A DNA stretch of 64,000 bases, from positions 91,876,051-91,940,050 of the forward strand of contig OX123182.2 in NCBI GenBank assembly GCA_944739405.2, read 5' to 3'. A model generated the notes under the pieces. It was not told where the DNA came from. It saw nothing but the letters and a program-made list of their open reading frames with translations, and ran no database searches. The translations under genes were made by a program, and so were the position numbers. Positions 54,701-63,899 of the stretch are shown here, piece after piece; the first letter of the stretch is position 1, and every line of letters begins with the position of its first letter. Origin of the DNA: Euclidia mi. Lineage: Eukaryota > Arthropoda > Insecta > Lepidoptera > Erebidae.

Positions 54701-55271
54701 AGGTTCGTGCAATCTTCCACGATGCCTCTTTCTCTAGGCCTTCGATAAGTACACAGCGGTTCCCTCGACCAGAACTCCCGGGTAAACAAACCGGTACAAC
54801 CGTTTCCGACCGCGGTTGAAGCGTGACATTCTTCAGGCAGTACACTTTTCCTGAATTTGCACCTTCCATGAAGACTTCTTCCGAGCCACATTTCAACACT
54901 CCCTGGTTAACATCGATCTCGCAGCGATACTCCCGCATGAAGTCTAGGCCCAGGATGCAGTCGTCCACTATATCGGCCACGATGACTTTGTGACGGTAAA
55001 CTTTGTTGCCTAGCTTCAGATCCACCTCCATTTCACCTCGGACGGTTATGTGCTGACCGGTAGCTGTTCTCAGATTCACACATTCATTGTTCCTGAAGGA
55101 GCCCCGAAGAACCCGTCTTGCCAGATGGAAACCGACGACTGTCCGAGAAGCACCCGTGTCTAATGTCAGCTTGCATGGTGTTCTGTTAATTTCGCCTTCG
55201 ATGATCAGGCTGTTCCCGTCACATGATTGCGAGATCGAAATACTTGGGGCTCTTCCATTACCAGCCAGCAC
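51717..55271 (-). CDS. pol: Gypsy Pol polyprotein (PR-RT-RNase H-IN)
   Basis: 1184 aa in one open frame. In order: aspartic protease with LDTGAS (residues 37-42), reverse transcriptase (VDYRRLN, TLDLKSGYWQ, and YLDD at 452-455), RNase H (VDTDAS, Asp 599 and 601), and integrase with an HHCC zinc finger (about 834-874), LDVAGPFPE (first catalytic Asp near 903), HSDQGRNFESE and a C-terminal GRWDGPYRI module. The order RT-RNase H-integrase defines the Ty3/gypsy group. No disabling lesion is seen. It ends just before the 3' LTR. Confidence 0.95.
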   Translation of the reverse strand: MLAGNGRAPSISISQSCDGNSLIIEGEINRTPCKLTLDTGASRTVVGFHLARRVLRGSFRNNECVNLRTATGQHITVRGEMEVDLKLGNKVYRHKVIVADIVDDCILGLDFMREYRCEIDVNQGVLKCGSEEVFMEGANSGKVYCLKNVTLQPRSETVVPVCLPGSSGRGNRCVLIEGLEKEASWKIARTLVRGTKVSSVRALNASDKEVLLKKGTELGTYEGAAWMRRCQEQPTSAKVQAARFDVSSLLEDCQSTLSEEEKTKAKKMLNRFADIFSTSDADIGKTALVQHKINTGSETPIRQRPRRVPVAREREVEAMIDGMVKEGVIEPSSSPWCSPVVLVKKKDGSMRFCVDYRRLNDITKKDSYPLPRIDDTLDTLTGMKWISTLDLKSGYWQVEIDPRDKEKTAFSTGKGLWQFNVIPFELCNAPATFERLMERVLMGLIGDACLVYLDDIIIVGRTFQDHLRNLEQVLSKIRGANLKLSPKKCALFRRQVNFLGHVVSENGIQTDPEKIIAVKEWPVPENKTQVRAFLGLCSYYRRFVKNFADIARPLHKLTEDRVQFCWNESCDVAFQKLKEHLCTAPILGYPDNEHEFVVDTDASNTGIGGVLSQKKGDQEVVIAYFSKTLSKPERNYCVTRRELLAVVKTLQHFNKYLLGRKFHLRTDHAALKWLLQFKDPEGQVARWIELLQEFDFVIQHRSGKSHGNADALSRRPCPDQCKHCSRQEAKQAALVRMLKTDLSDEWREALQSAQQDDKDVQPILEWKKSGAPRPKWSDIAAMSPITKSYWAQWESLVVQDGVLCRKWENARGNQCHLQMVVPKTKVPQVLQLYHNGASGGHMGVKKTLTKIREWFYWLHCRDDVEDWCRKCTSCAAVKGPHTRSRGALKVYNVGAPWERIALDVAGPFPESQDGNKYFLVVMDYFTKWPEVFAIPNQEATTVADKLVHEVFCRFGVPLEIHSDQGRNFESEVFKETCRVMGAHKTRTTAYHPQSDGMVERFNQSLERYLAKVVESKQRDWDKHIQPFLLSYRSAVHETTGITPAFANFGRELRLPADLITGIPPESPRNITDYATELRNRMNDVYEHIRESGQQMSEKMKTRYDRKANNKGFDEGSLVWLYNPVRSKGKSPKLQGRWDGPYRIITRMNDVTYRIQKGSRGAPKIVHVDRLARYYGSNDVRDEHV

Positions 55272-55291
55272 CCGCCCCGCAGTCCTGGCCT

Positions 55292-56590
55292 CTACTCGTT
55301 TCCCTGCTCTCGCTGCCTGGAAGGCACATCAGGCGACCCCGTTGGTGGAGACAGGGTGTCACCAGGCTGCCTACGCTTTGGGCAGCTCAAGCGGATATGG
55401 CCTCTTTCTCCGCAGTTGTAGCACCGAGGTGACGACACAACTTCCCTGATGCGGTGACCTCGGTCGTCGCGTCGCACTGTTTCCACCTCCAGAGCGTGGG
55501 CTAAGGCGTCCTTGAGGTCCTTGAAGTGCCCAAGCCTCACTGCTGCTCTTACCTCCAGGTCCCGGATCCCATCCGTAAACGCCTGTACGAGGTTCCCATC
55601 AATAAGCGCAGGCGACGACTGGTATGCCTTCCTGACCAGCTTTTCCACCTCCAGAGCCCACTGCTGCAGAGTTTCTCCGGTGCGCTGTGTCCTGTCCTTC
55701 AGCTGAGCACGATACACATGTTCAAGGTGCGCGTCACCGTATCTTGCCTCCAGCGCCTCCAGGAGCTTTTCGTAGGTGACGTCTTGCCCGAGTGCCTCCA
55801 ACACTGTCAAGGCCTTATCACGAAGGCCCAAGGTTAGGGCGGCTAAGGCCTGTTCTTTGGTCCACCCATTCGATCGCATCACAGCCTCAAACTGGATCTT
55901 GTATGCAGACCATGATGACGAGCCATCAAATGGTGGAACCTTAAACCCACGGGGCGAGGGCGCTACAGCCGCTGATGTCACTTCCAGCCCACGCAATTTC
56001 TTCTCCACTTCAGCAACACAGGTCTCGTGGTGGTCATGTACGCGCTTCTCAATGTCGCTGATACGGGCCTCGTGCTGCGTGAGTTCCTCCTTGACCGCCT
56101 TCAAGTCCTTCCCCACTGCGGCGCTGAGGTCCTTCATGAGCACCACCTGCTCCTCTAGGCGGCGCGCGTGCTCCTCCTTGTCGCGCTGGAGCTGTTCTTC
56201 TAGGCGGCGCGCATGCTCCTCTTGACGGCGAGCCTGCTCCTCCTTGTCGCGCTGTAGCTGTTCCTCCAGGCGGCGCGCGTGCTCCTCTTGACGGCGAGCC
56301 TGCTCCTCCTGACGGCGCGCGTGCTCCTCTTGACGGCGAGCTTGCTCCTCCTGACGGCGAGCCTGCTCCTCCTGACGGCGGGCCTGCTCCTGCATGAACG
56401 CCATCAGAGCCGCGATGTCGGGCACCGTCACGGAGTGTGTAGCGCTTGCAGGCTCCACTGCAGCCGCGGAGTCGCCTGGTCCACCAGGCGATGGAGAAGG
56501 AACGTCTCCGAAGCGTCTCTGGTCCAGGTCTTGCTGGCGCTGGTTCCTGGTACGCACACCTTCAGTTTCTTCCTTCGGCATAACCGGCAT
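55292..56590 (-). CDS. gag: Gypsy Gag
   Basis: 432 aa. The N-terminal region has a highly repetitive coiled coil (residues about 68-150) made of seven-residue EEQARRQ/EEHARRQ repeats. The capsid-like middle includes SSWSAYKIQFEAVMRSNGW and LQQWALEVEKLVRKAY. A CCHC zinc knuckle, CYNCGERGHIRLSC, lies at about 390-403. It assembles the particle that packages the element RNA. The ATG lies about 30 bp after the 5' LTR. The Gag and Pol frames differ, so Pol is probably made by frameshifting or re-initiation. Confidence 0.92.
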   Translation of the reverse strand: MPVMPKEETEGVRTRNQRQQDLDQRRFGDVPSPSPGGPGDSAAAVEPASATHSVTVPDIAALMAFMQEQARRQEEQARRQEEQARRQEEHARRQEEQARRQEEHARRLEEQLQRDKEEQARRQEEHARRLEEQLQRDKEEHARRLEEQVVLMKDLSAAVGKDLKAVKEELTQHEARISDIEKRVHDHHETCVAEVEKKLRGLEVTSAAVAPSPRGFKVPPFDGSSSWSAYKIQFEAVMRSNGWTKEQALAALTLGLRDKALTVLEALGQDVTYEKLLEALEARYGDAHLEHVYRAQLKDRTQRTGETLQQWALEVEKLVRKAYQSSPALIDGNLVQAFTDGIRDLEVRAAVRLGHFKDLKDALAHALEVETVRRDDRGHRIREVVSSPRCYNCGERGHIRLSCPKRRQPGDTLSPPTGSPDVPSRQREQGNE

Positions 56591-56618
56591 AATTTATCCC
56601 TTTCTTCTGACACCAATT

Positions 56619-57070
56619 TGTTACGAGCTGGGGTTCGACGATAAATTATAACTCACTATGCCACTTAAACTGAACTTTATTTATACACAAACACTACACA
56701 CACTTATTTACACAACCAGTAAAAACACACTTATTTCACACTTTTCCACTTCACTAATAAGAACAACACTAAACACTTCCGAATTACTTCTCCTTCGCTT
56801 GATGTTGATCGCTTTCCGTATTCAATTGAACTGTCCGTTCCGTTCGCTCGCCCTCTATTTATACTGGCCGGATAACATCACTAGACTTTTCGAGAGGACT
56901 CACGAAATTTCTGGAAACGTGTAACGTGTTTCTAGATGTCGCGTAAATGTTCTATTTACACCAACGCCATCTATTAGAGGATAGATGAAACAGCCTTAAA
57001 CAACCGATACATCTAATCTCATGTAGTTCTCCCATTCACTGATAGATGGCGTTATTTTCAATTCGTAACA
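56619..57070 (-). repeat. 5' LTR of the gypsy element
   Basis: 452 bp, the same length as the other LTR. It ends right before ATACCTTGG of the host foldback arm. Confidence 0.93.
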
Positions 57071-57872
57071 ATACCTTGGTTTCATTTTAATATAATTATT
57101 AGTTTATGAGGAAAGCGCCTGCAAAACTTTTATCATGCCAGCAGGACCCTTTTTTATTTTGACGCTTTCGGCCCCGACAGTCATATTTCTTATTAGCATT
57201 TTAATAGTACTTTTCAAATAACCTTACGTGTAATTCAAATATTTTGTATTATAGCAGAAAACATGTTTTAAAACTTTAAGTATTTTTTCAGCGACTTAAC
57301 GTTTAGTTTGGCCGATTTATGAGCTTTCATAACTTTTAGCATGGTGGCGTTAATCAAAGAGATTTTTATTAATTTAAACCGGTCTTTTTAGATGTACTTA
57401 TATATTTTATATTAATGAAAACAATTTAATAAAAATCCTTTATGATATGATCATTATTTATTATCGGTATACAATTAGAAAAAGTAATAAAACAAGGTTG
57501 ATTTTCATTTTATTCGGTCGATTACAGCTACAGATGGCTATAAAAAGTTCTATGAATATAATAATTATAACGTTTGCCGCGCATGCAGCTGCGATCAACC
57601 CCAAAGAACGGAAATCTATTTACCTTTAGGAACAAGTCATGTCATAGGCAATTTGTTTTATTTTCACTTATAAAATGATCTATGAAAAACATACAATAGC
57701 TTTAGCTGTTTAACAATTTCACTGTAAACTATGTCACTGGGTGGTGGAAATGAATTAACAACTTTGTCTTTAAACTTTTCAATCACAATGTTTTGTTCAA
57801 TGAAACTAACTGCCGCTCTTTTGCCTCTTTTTACGGTTATTTTTTCTTATATTTTTGCTTTTAACCATTTTA
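57071..57872. other. Foldback element, left-arm remainder and centre
   Basis: The arm resumes 'ccttggtttcattttaatat' and runs to about 57240. The centre is AT-rich. On the minus strand around 57690-57840 a short frame reads KRAAVSFIEQNIVIEKF and VVNSFPPPSDIVYSEIVKQL, which I do not recognise. It could be a transposase remnant. Confidence 0.45.
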
Positions 57873-58079
57873 TCTTAAAATATAAAATCCTTGCGTTACT
57901 GACTGACTGACAGACACGCTACAGCCGAAACTATTGGGCGCAGGAAGCTGAAATTTTGCAAGTATGTTCCTTGGGGACCGTAGGGGTGCACTAAGAAGGG
58001 ATTTCCCGAAATTACCACGGGATCGGCCAAAACGAGTAAATTAAAAAAAAATGCAGGCGTAGCTGCTGGCGTCCTCTAG
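57873..58079 (+). mobile_element. Small non-autonomous Helitron, solo copy
   Basis: 207 bp, TCTTAAAATATAAAATCC...GTCCTCTAG, flanked by A and T. Same family as 7442-7852 and 19543-19749, here on the plus strand. Confidence 0.8.
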
Positions 58080-58785
58080 TTACAAATAAACACACTGTAA
58101 CTCGAATGCGCGTACTATGCAACGTCTCTCACCAGGACGCCGGGAACAGTTTTGCATCTACCCTCAATTTTGATCATATTTAAGAGTCATAAAAATAATA
58201 GCATCATTGAAATGGTCTAATCTTAAGGTCATCCTTAAAAATGTTTTAAATCAAATCGCCTGTTAAACTACAAAGTATTTTATTTAAACGTAAGGTTATT
58301 TGAAAAGTACTATTAAAATGCTAATAAGAAATATGACTGTCGGGGCCGAAAGCGTAAAAATAAAAAAGGGTCCTGCTGGCATGATAAAAGTTTGGCAGGA
58401 GCTTTCCTCATAAACTAATAATTATATTAAAATGAAACCAAGGTACTAACACATAGCTAAGCGGTGACATATACTATTGGTCAGAAAACCTTCAAACAGC
58501 GGAGGGTCCTGCTGGGTAATAATTCAAGATTTCGCTGTAACAATGAAGATACCTACTATTTTTTTACTTATACAATTTGAAAAGTACTAAATACCACGCA
58601 CGTAAAAAGTTAACTTTCAATCGAATTAAACGTAGGGTCCTGCTGCGTATACGGACACGAACTATAGATAGATCTGTAGATTTTAGATTCGTGTTTGACA
58701 TTTATTTTGTATGGCGCTTATGTCAAAAACAAGGAGGTCAAAAACGAATCTAAGATCTAACTATAATTCGAATTTTGAATTCCGT

Positions 58786-59140
58786 AGAAGTCTATTTAAG
58801 AAATGGGGGTTGGTGCTAAAAGGCTGAAAATTAAGATTTGTATGTAATTTTTAATTCCACACAACAAAAAAAATAAAAATGAAAAATAATGCCGAAATAT
58901 AAAATCATTTTTTTTGTGTTGGCCACCCTTATGACTTAGGGTTTCGAAAAATAGATTACGACCGATTCTCAGACCTACCGAATATATTATATTCAATATG
59001 TTTCATTTTGTTTGCTCAACTTTTACTCAAATCTAATGTTTATTGACCATCGATTTAAACTCATTACCCGTAACGCCATCTGTGAACACTTTTCAAAACT
59101 AAAAATAAAATGTTCGTATTTTGACCACAGAGTACCTTTG
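58786..59140 (-). repeat. Interspersed repeat, uninterrupted partner of 44030-46560
   Basis: Inverted match containing 'ttggccacccttatgacttagg', 'cgaccgattctcagacctacc', 'tgtttattgaccatcgatttaaactcattacccg' and 'cgccatctgtgaacac'. It gives the unoccupied target of the foldback element at 44453-46460. The segment 59141-59373 shows nothing that I can assign. Confidence 0.7.
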
Positions 59141-59373
59141 ATTGGGACCCCATGCTATTATGCTAGGCACTAATTAAATTATTGTTGTTGTAATGCTTTG
59201 GTAATCTGTAAAAAAAATACACCACAGATTTTCTTGTATTACATTTATTCAAAAAGAACCATTTCAATTAACAAGCTGGTAGCTTTAACAAGGTATTTGT
59301 ACATCATCGACAAACTTTTTTAATTACAATCTTAAATCTAAATGGCCTCATTACAAAATATAAAACAGTTATA

Positions 59374-59583
59374 GGTCGGTTCACGAAAGATGACCACTGC
59401 GCAGAAATCATTTTTTAGGTCCCCCCCGTGGAGGTGCGGGGTGAGGCGCAGGTGGAATGCCAATGGTGTGGCTCCGTTCTTGGAGCATTCTCTAAATGCG
59501 TCAAGAATGGAGCCACGCCATTGGTGCACGAATGTACATATGCGCCATGGCCGCCATTTGTGGTCAAGTTTCGTGAACCGACC
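59374..59583. mobile_element. Foldback MITE, ~210 bp
   Basis: Ends GGTCGGTTCACGAAA and its complement. The inner parts are also inverted ('gccaatggtgtggctccgttctt' against 'aagaatggagccacgccattggtg'). Short frames here are spurious. Confidence 0.85.
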
Positions 59584-59829
59584 GATATCTATCCCAAAAG
59601 CCCTATCTAAGATTTTTAAATTAGTATTAGAATAATAGGTGTTTCATCTGGCTACATAGAGTGGTTGACGGCGGCTTATGTAAGTTAGTAAAAGCGGCTA
59701 AATGTATGTTATTGATAAACAATCTTGTATGATGTAGGTAATTGACGTACCTATCTATTCAAATCGCGTAATCTTAAAACTGCTTAAGGACTCGATATGT
59801 ATATAAGTACAGTTAAAAGTTTAGTTCCT

Positions 59830-60309
59830 TTAGTCGCATTATGTCCAATTCGCAAAATGTCCAACCGTCCAATTCTCAATAGGTCCAGTTCGCAATTAGT
59901 CCAATTCGCAGTTGGTCCAGTTCGCAATTAGTCCAATTCGCAGTTGGTCCAGTACGCAATTAGTCCAATTCGCAATTGGTCCAATTCATAAATAATCAAT
60001 ATTTGGCAAATGATTTTACAATGAAGTGTTTCGTATAAGTAAATAAGACGCTTCAGTCTTTTAAGCCAAGTTGACGGAGCCTTACTTCGCAGGGCTCCTA
60101 TTTTTGGGTACAGGGTCACAAGAAAACCTAATATAACCTAACTGGAACATTTGCGAATTGGACATTGTGAGAATTGGACGTTGTGAGAATTGGACAATTT
60201 GCGAATTGGAGTTTGTGAGAATTGGTCTATTTGCGAATTGGACGTTGTGAGAATTGGACATTTTGAGCCCGCTGGACATTTTGCGAATTGGACATAATGC
60301 GACTAAAGC
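59830..60309. mobile_element. Foldback element of GTCCAATTCGC tandem repeats
   Basis: The outer ends TTTAGTCGCATTATGTCC and the complement frame two inverted arrays of a ~13-bp motif (GTCCAATTCGCAA, GTCCAGTTCGCAA and variants) around a unique centre (59990-60135). About 480 bp, non-coding. Confidence 0.8.
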
Positions 60310-60388
60310 GTTAGTTCAGTGCTTATCTGTGCATCCCTACGTTTTTATTAGTAAAAATGTTTCGCCCCAAAACAGTTTAAATACCTGA

Positions 60389-60470
60389 CCCGCTTTATTA
60401 ACGTTTCTCTTAAAGGTCTACTAACTAGTGTTAGACCTTTTACCTTTAAGAGAAACGTTAATAAAGCGGG
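60389..60470. repeat. 82-nt hairpin with 29-bp perfect arms
   Basis: Arms 60389-60417 and 60442-60470 are perfectly complementary, beginning CCCGCTTTATTAACG. The 24-nt spacer contains a further inverted GGTCTA/TAGACC pair. It has the size of a small-RNA precursor or a minimal foldback MITE. Confidence 0.7.
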
Positions 60471-60493
60471 TGTAATATTAGATCTTGTGGTCT

Positions 60494-60620
60494 AAGGGCC
60501 TGGTCACTAGATCGGTCTAAGTGGCGAGCGGCGCGGCAGGGGCGATGTACCCACATGGCGCGTTTACTTTGGTGCTGCCGCGCGCCGCGTCACGATCTCT
60601 TGACCAGGCCGGTAGGCCGT
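60494..60620. repeat. Imperfect GC-rich foldback
   Basis: 'ggcctggtcactagatcg' at 60499 and 'cgatctcttgaccaggcc' at 60592 are inverted, around a GC-rich centre (cggcgcggcaggggcg). Probably a MITE. The following 700 bp to 61340 show nothing that I can assign. Confidence 0.6.
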
Positions 60621-61344
60621 GACCGGGCCGTAAGATTGGTATTATATTTATTTTATCCTTTTTTCGTAATAAGGCCTTAATTATTCAATATATATTTGAA
60701 ATAAAGCTTAAATCATACTTCTACCCGATCCACCAAAATTATGAATAAAAATATTGGTAAACATATAACTTAAAACGTAGGAAGATACGTAATACAGATA
60801 TACGTAGGTACCTACGTTCATTTGGAAAGGAACTACACTGATCATTATCTATGGGTCTGTAAACTCTAGAAAGCAACGCTCATTTTTCGTTCGTCATAAT
60901 AAAACACCACAAACAAGAAGTAGTATTTAAATTGAAGGCAACGTGATCTTAATAAAATCTGCCCATCTACCACCTGACGACTTTCCCGGATGGCTGCGGC
61001 TCATATCGAACAGTAATAAACATTACTGTGGTTATAGTCAGGAACCCCACCTAAGCGAAAAAGCTTTATCTCGATGACATTCCACCGATACCAACAGTAG
61101 TTACCAATAATGAAATAAATGAATGTAAAGTCACCGCTGGCTAGACACATCATACTACCCTTCCTCTAGCCGTATTGGTCTCCCGTTCCTTTAGAGTTAG
61201 GAGGGGGCGGACGGGTGTGTGCACTAGTGTCTGCGCGAACACTTTGTGCACCTTAATATCTCCTGCGCACCGGAATGCTTCTGATTATTACTGTCTAAGA
61301 GTAGTAGTATCGCCGTGATATCCGCGCACTAGACTGACCTGACT

Positions 61345-61860
61345 TGACAAGTTCCACCTCAAATACTTAACATCAGATGGTACGATCGTGTGCGGAACAC
61401 CGAAGTGCTGCGACGAGCCAATGTTGGTGGGATAGAGGCTTATCTAATGCGAAGGCAGCTTCTATGGTGTGGTCATGTGTCACGTATGGCGGTGGACCGA
61501 GTGGCTAAGGCCATATTTTATTCCGAACTGAAGGAGGCCAAACGTAAACAAGGCGGTCAATTCTTCCGATACAAAGATGTGCTAAGACGTCTCATGAAAA
61601 AATGTGACATTGGGGCCTTCCAATGGGAAAGGCTAGCGGCCAAACCAGAATTTCTGGTTTTAAGGAACATCGTCGCTCTGAGCTTGACTTTAGGCGCTAC
61701 GAACTGAGAGCCCGTCTCCTGTGGCTATCAGTTATAATTACAACAACGGTGTGCTCACATGCCAGCAATGTTCGCGGACCTTCGTAAATAAGTGTGTCTA
61801 TTGCAGTCATATGAGTGCACATCAGCGACAACTATCTACACGTACCTAATTGAGGGAGTC
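61345..61860 (+). pseudogene. LINE C-terminal fragment with zinc-finger end
   Basis: One frame reads NIRWYDRVRNTEVLRRANVGG, YLMRRQLLWCGHVSRM and LMKKCDIGAFQWERLA, the RT C-terminal region of a widespread LINE family. A shifted frame after 61707 gives CQQCSRTFVNKC...CSHMSAHQR, a zinc-finger-like end. It lacks the catalytic RT part. Confidence 0.75.
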
Positions 61861-62382
61861 GCCGTAACCGGAATCGGTCTGGAGTTCATCATAATCATCA
61901 CCAATGACCATAAAACTTCTGAGTGAATCATTGGTTAAATATCTAGGTACTTAGGTAGTAGGTACCTACATAAATATTGAATGATCATGCTGATAATACA
62001 TTTATGCACTTCTGCACCTTGTGCGTGTGGCCATGTAGGTACTAAATAGTAGGCATAACCAAGAAACACAAAGAGTCTCAGTAAGAGCCGAAACCGATTG
62101 CTGAAGTAGGTATATTTTTACGATGATAATAACATAGAGCCCATTAATTAACGTTGAAATACCAATGATCCTCTTCAAGTATATTATATCGTCGCTTTCA
62201 GCAACACCTGTTCAAGGTCTGCACAGTCCCAAGGAAGAGAGTGAGAAAGAAGAGTGTTACTAGCTTTGGTAACCACTCGCACATACCTATAAGAGTTGGT
62301 ATAAAAATGGCATACTGTGGTTCTTTTCAAAATAATATTTAATATGACAGCACAATATGTTCATGGAAACAAGATAGTTCCG

Positions 62383-62695
62383 TCTGAATCATCATCAGCC
62401 CTTTATACTGTCCCACTGCTGGGCTCGGGACTCTTCCCATTATGAGAAGGGTAAGGCCATAGTCCACCACGCTGGCCAAGTGCGGGTTGGCAGACTTCAC
62501 ATGTCTTTCGAGAACATTATGGAGAACTCTCAGACATGCAGGTTTCCTCACGATGTTTTCTTTCACCGTTTAGCAAGCGATAATTAACAATTTCATACGC
62601 ACATAACTCTGAAAAGTCATCGGTGCGCGCCGTGGATTCGAACCTGGACCCTCTGCGTAGCAGTCTGTCGGTCTCTCCACTAGGCTATCGCTGCT
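62383..62695 (-). repeat. Full-length tRNA-derived SINE
   Basis: The head at the right reads (minus) GCAGCGATAGCCTAGTGGAG (A-box) and GGTTCGAATCCACGGCG (B-box). The body includes 'cgcacttggccagcgtgg' and the tail ends in 'ggctgatgatgat'. Shares its head with 35782-36085. Confidence 0.8.
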
Positions 62696-63086
62696 TTTTC
62701 CGTCTTAGTAGATCTTAGTTCCGTCTGAATAGAACTTCTATAATCATAGAAACAGGGCAAGACATTTGCCTTTACCGTAACTGAAATCGCAGAACATCGC
62801 CGATCGCAAATTATAATATCACGATGCCTTTACGTATAAGAACACCATATGCCCCAGAAGGGTTTAATTAATAGCTCTTTAGATATCTTGTAAGGATAAG
62901 ATTATTATGACTCACGTAATCACGAGAATCGACCTCTAGTGTGGACCTCTAGAACATAACAATTCAGTGCAGTTTAACTACATGACAAACCATATTATTT
63001 CATCTTAAAATAATTATAAACATTCCAATCATCCATTATTTACTGCAATTGATATGGATGTTTGGAACAAATTATTGTGATTACAA

Positions 63087-63667
63087 TTAAGCATTTGCTT
63101 TACCCTTGGGACCTTTGGGTCCATTATAAGCATTCGGTTTCTTGTTCGTGTCTTTATTAGGACCTTTCGGTCCTGGTCCCTTTGGGCCAGGGGGCTTGTT
63201 GTCACTGCCTTTATTATTGTTACTCTTCGGATCTGCCGGAATTCTCTTGATGAAGAATCGAAATGATAATTTTTTGTTATTTATGAAATGAGTCAAAACG
63301 TCCAAGGGAACAACTGCACATTTGCCTAGACGAAACACTTCATCTGCTTTCAAGGAGTCGTTGTAACAATGTTCAGTGTACACGACTTTTCTCCTGGGAT
63401 TCTGTTTGCTCGTGACATGTATTTCATAGATGTGGTCGTGAGCCACCTTCTTGCTACCAATATGCTGAATTGTCCAGTAGGCCATCTTTTGAAGGGTATC
63501 TATTTTCATGGTGATAACAAAAAGCATTTTAGTTTGTTGTACCAAATAAAGATGGCGGTCATCGGTTTTGATATCAATGTTAGACAATTCCACCTCTTCA
63601 TCAGTAGCAGCGTTGCAATTTTCAGCATGCCGGTCCTTGAAATGTTCCATCATCTCTTTCAATTTTC
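63087..63667 (-). CDS. Sina/SIAH-like, last exon
   Basis: 581 bp from a CCACAG acceptor to TAA. Encodes the end of the second zinc finger (HFKDRHAENC), the TRAF-like domain and the KGP-rich tail. Confidence 0.8.
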
Positions 63668-63899
63668 CTGTGGATAAACAAATTTGATGAATACCCCTCG
63701 TAGTCTGAGACATAAATTATAACAAAAAGAAACATCAAGTTTATAAGTTATATTTACCGGTCCATGAACATTTTCCGAAGACTACACCCAAGGGGCAGTC
63801 CATTTCTCGAAAAATACATTCCTTGAGATGATCTTCCATATCCTTCGACACCATCGTGTAAACGCATCCAGCACCTTTATTAGGGCATGGAACTTTTGC
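63087..63899 (-). CDS. Sina/SIAH-like protein, last two exons (partial)
   Basis: Exons 63899-63758 and 63667-63087 join in phase (TGG ACC G|GA AAA) to 240 codons. The first encodes a SIAH-type zinc finger (CPNKGAGC, DHLKEC, DCPLG, GKCSWTG). The second adds HFKDRHAENC, then a TRAF-like substrate-binding fold (VQQTKMLFVITMKIDTL, YTEHCYNDSL, FFIKRI). In the family such proteins act as ubiquitin ligases with an N-terminal RING; the RING would lie upstream, beyond the window edge. Unusual is the hydrophilic C-terminal tail rich in PGPKGP and KGPNK repeats. Resembles the divergent Siah-like paralogues of Lepidoptera, but this cannot be confirmed here. Confidence 0.8.
63758..63899 (-). CDS. Sina/SIAH-like, penultimate exon
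   Basis: 142 bp between a TTTTAG acceptor and a GTAAAT donor. Encodes the Cys/His zinc-finger segment. Phase 0 in, phase 1 out. Confidence 0.78.

Larger units (their letters stand above)
51254..57070 (-). mobile_element. Ty3/gypsy LTR retrotransposon, apparently complete
   Basis: The 452-bp LTRs at 51254-51705 and 56619-57070 start TGTTACG and end CGTAACA, with ATAC on each side as the target duplication. Two LTR differences are visible by eye, so the insertion is recent. Gag and Pol are open and there is no envelope frame. A purine-rich tract (AGAGGGAGGCCG, minus strand) adjoins the 3' LTR. A primer-binding-like TGGTGTCAGAAG follows the 5' LTR. Confidence 0.95.
51031..58658. mobile_element. 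Large foldback element interrupted by a gypsy element
   Basis: The inverted arms start GTGTCCGTATACGCAGCAGG at 51031 and return at 58658. They are flanked by a perfect 9-bp duplication, GAACTATAG. Each arm is about 420 bp and holds three GCAGGACCCT motifs; the arms differ at scattered positions. The left arm is split by the gypsy element at 51254-57070 and resumes at 57071. Without it, the element is about 1.8 kb. The 1-kb centre contains a small Helitron and no clear gene. Confidence 0.88.
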
